From: Serripes groenlandicus
Lineage: Eukaryota > Mollusca > Bivalvia > Cardiida > Cardiidae
Direction: 5' to 3'
Assembly (NCBI GenBank): GCA_031761405.1
Contig: JASEVX010000001.1
Location: 24,333,346 to 24,397,345 of the forward strand
Length of the DNA: 64,000 bases
The notes beneath the pieces were generated by a model. It made no database searches. It worked only from the letters and a program-made list of their open reading frames with translations, and was not told where the DNA came from. Both the position numbers and the translations under genes were made by a program. Shown piece by piece: positions 63,782 through 64,000 of the stretch (the stretch's first letter is position 1; the number at the start of each line of letters is the position of its first letter).

Positions 63782-63814
63782 GTAAGTAAAATCAATGATA
63801 CATCTGTGTTAATG

Positions 63815-63990
63815 TGGTTTTATTCCGAGTGTCCCGGTTTTGATCCTGAGTCACGAGGATCATGCTGGAGTGCCCGTGGGTGAGGTACATTTCCGAGCCT
63901 AGTACTGGTTTGTGGTTTGTACTTGTAAGTGAACTGTTGCTGTGATATAAATAAATAATGTTGAAACAGCGTAAAATCCAAATCAAATAA
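63815..63990 (+). mobile_element. tRNA-derived SINE, second type, head truncated
   Basis: B-like box GGTTTTGATCCTGAGTCACG, body GGAGTGCCCGTGGGTGAGGT, CCGAGCCTAGTACTGGTTTG, tail GCGTAAAATCCAAATCAAAT. Confidence 0.78.
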
Positions 63991-64000
63991 TAAACATCAA

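Overview
This window is animal nuclear DNA, AT-rich and dense in repeats. The genes have many short GT-AG exons. The repeat types (tRNA-headed SINEs starting 'TTTAACGCCG', 'CTCACCTGAG...GTCCGGCGTC' and 'TAGCTCGAC...' elements, 'AAGGTCACAGTGACTATAA' arrays) are ones I associate with bivalve molluscs. I favour a pteriomorph bivalve such as a scallop or pearl oyster; the phylum is fairly secure, the genus is not.

Two protein-coding genes are readable, arranged head to head. On the minus strand (13407-18095) is a complete four-exon gene for a 528-residue leucine-rich-repeat protein, orthologous to TCTE1/DRC5 of the ciliary nexin-dynein regulatory complex. On the plus strand, starting at 20589 and running off the right edge, is RPAP1 (RNA polymerase II-associated protein 1). 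I could place 26 coding exons with unbroken phase, totalling 3305 nt or about 1101 codons; roughly the last fifth of the protein lies beyond the window. The genes have unrelated jobs (axoneme motility versus Pol II assembly) and share only about 2.5 kb of intergenic DNA.

Layout: 1-5.4 kb holds SINE pieces, short tandem duplications and a degenerate transposon-like stretch. 5.4-8.6 kb is a 3.2 kb compound inverted repeat. 8.6-12.8 kb is SINE, a ~140-bp tandem array and long '162-165 bp unit' elements. 13.4-18.1 kb is DRC5. 18.1-20.6 kb is the intergenic spacer with a non-LTR retrotransposon tail. 20.6-64 kb is RPAP1, whose introns are stuffed with transposons.

The most striking feature is one family of ~225-bp hairpin MITEs with ends TTAA-CCCTTTCC and GGAAAGGG-TTAA, a piggyBac-type signature. 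My manual count gives about fifty to sixty full or partial copies, nearly all between 15.5 and 63.4 kb, including MITE-in-MITE nests, head-to-tail chains sharing one TTAA, and hosts of other insertions. The central hairpin shows paired base changes between copies that keep the stem. Other readable elements are two hAT-like elements with intact inverted repeats (one retaining pieces of a BED/TTF-type zinc-finger gene), a mariner-type foldback with a 35-bp hairpin, a zero-loop palindrome family, minisatellites, and two places where an RPAP1 intron-exon junction was tandemly duplicated. No rRNA, functional tRNA, CRISPR or bacterial gene was found.
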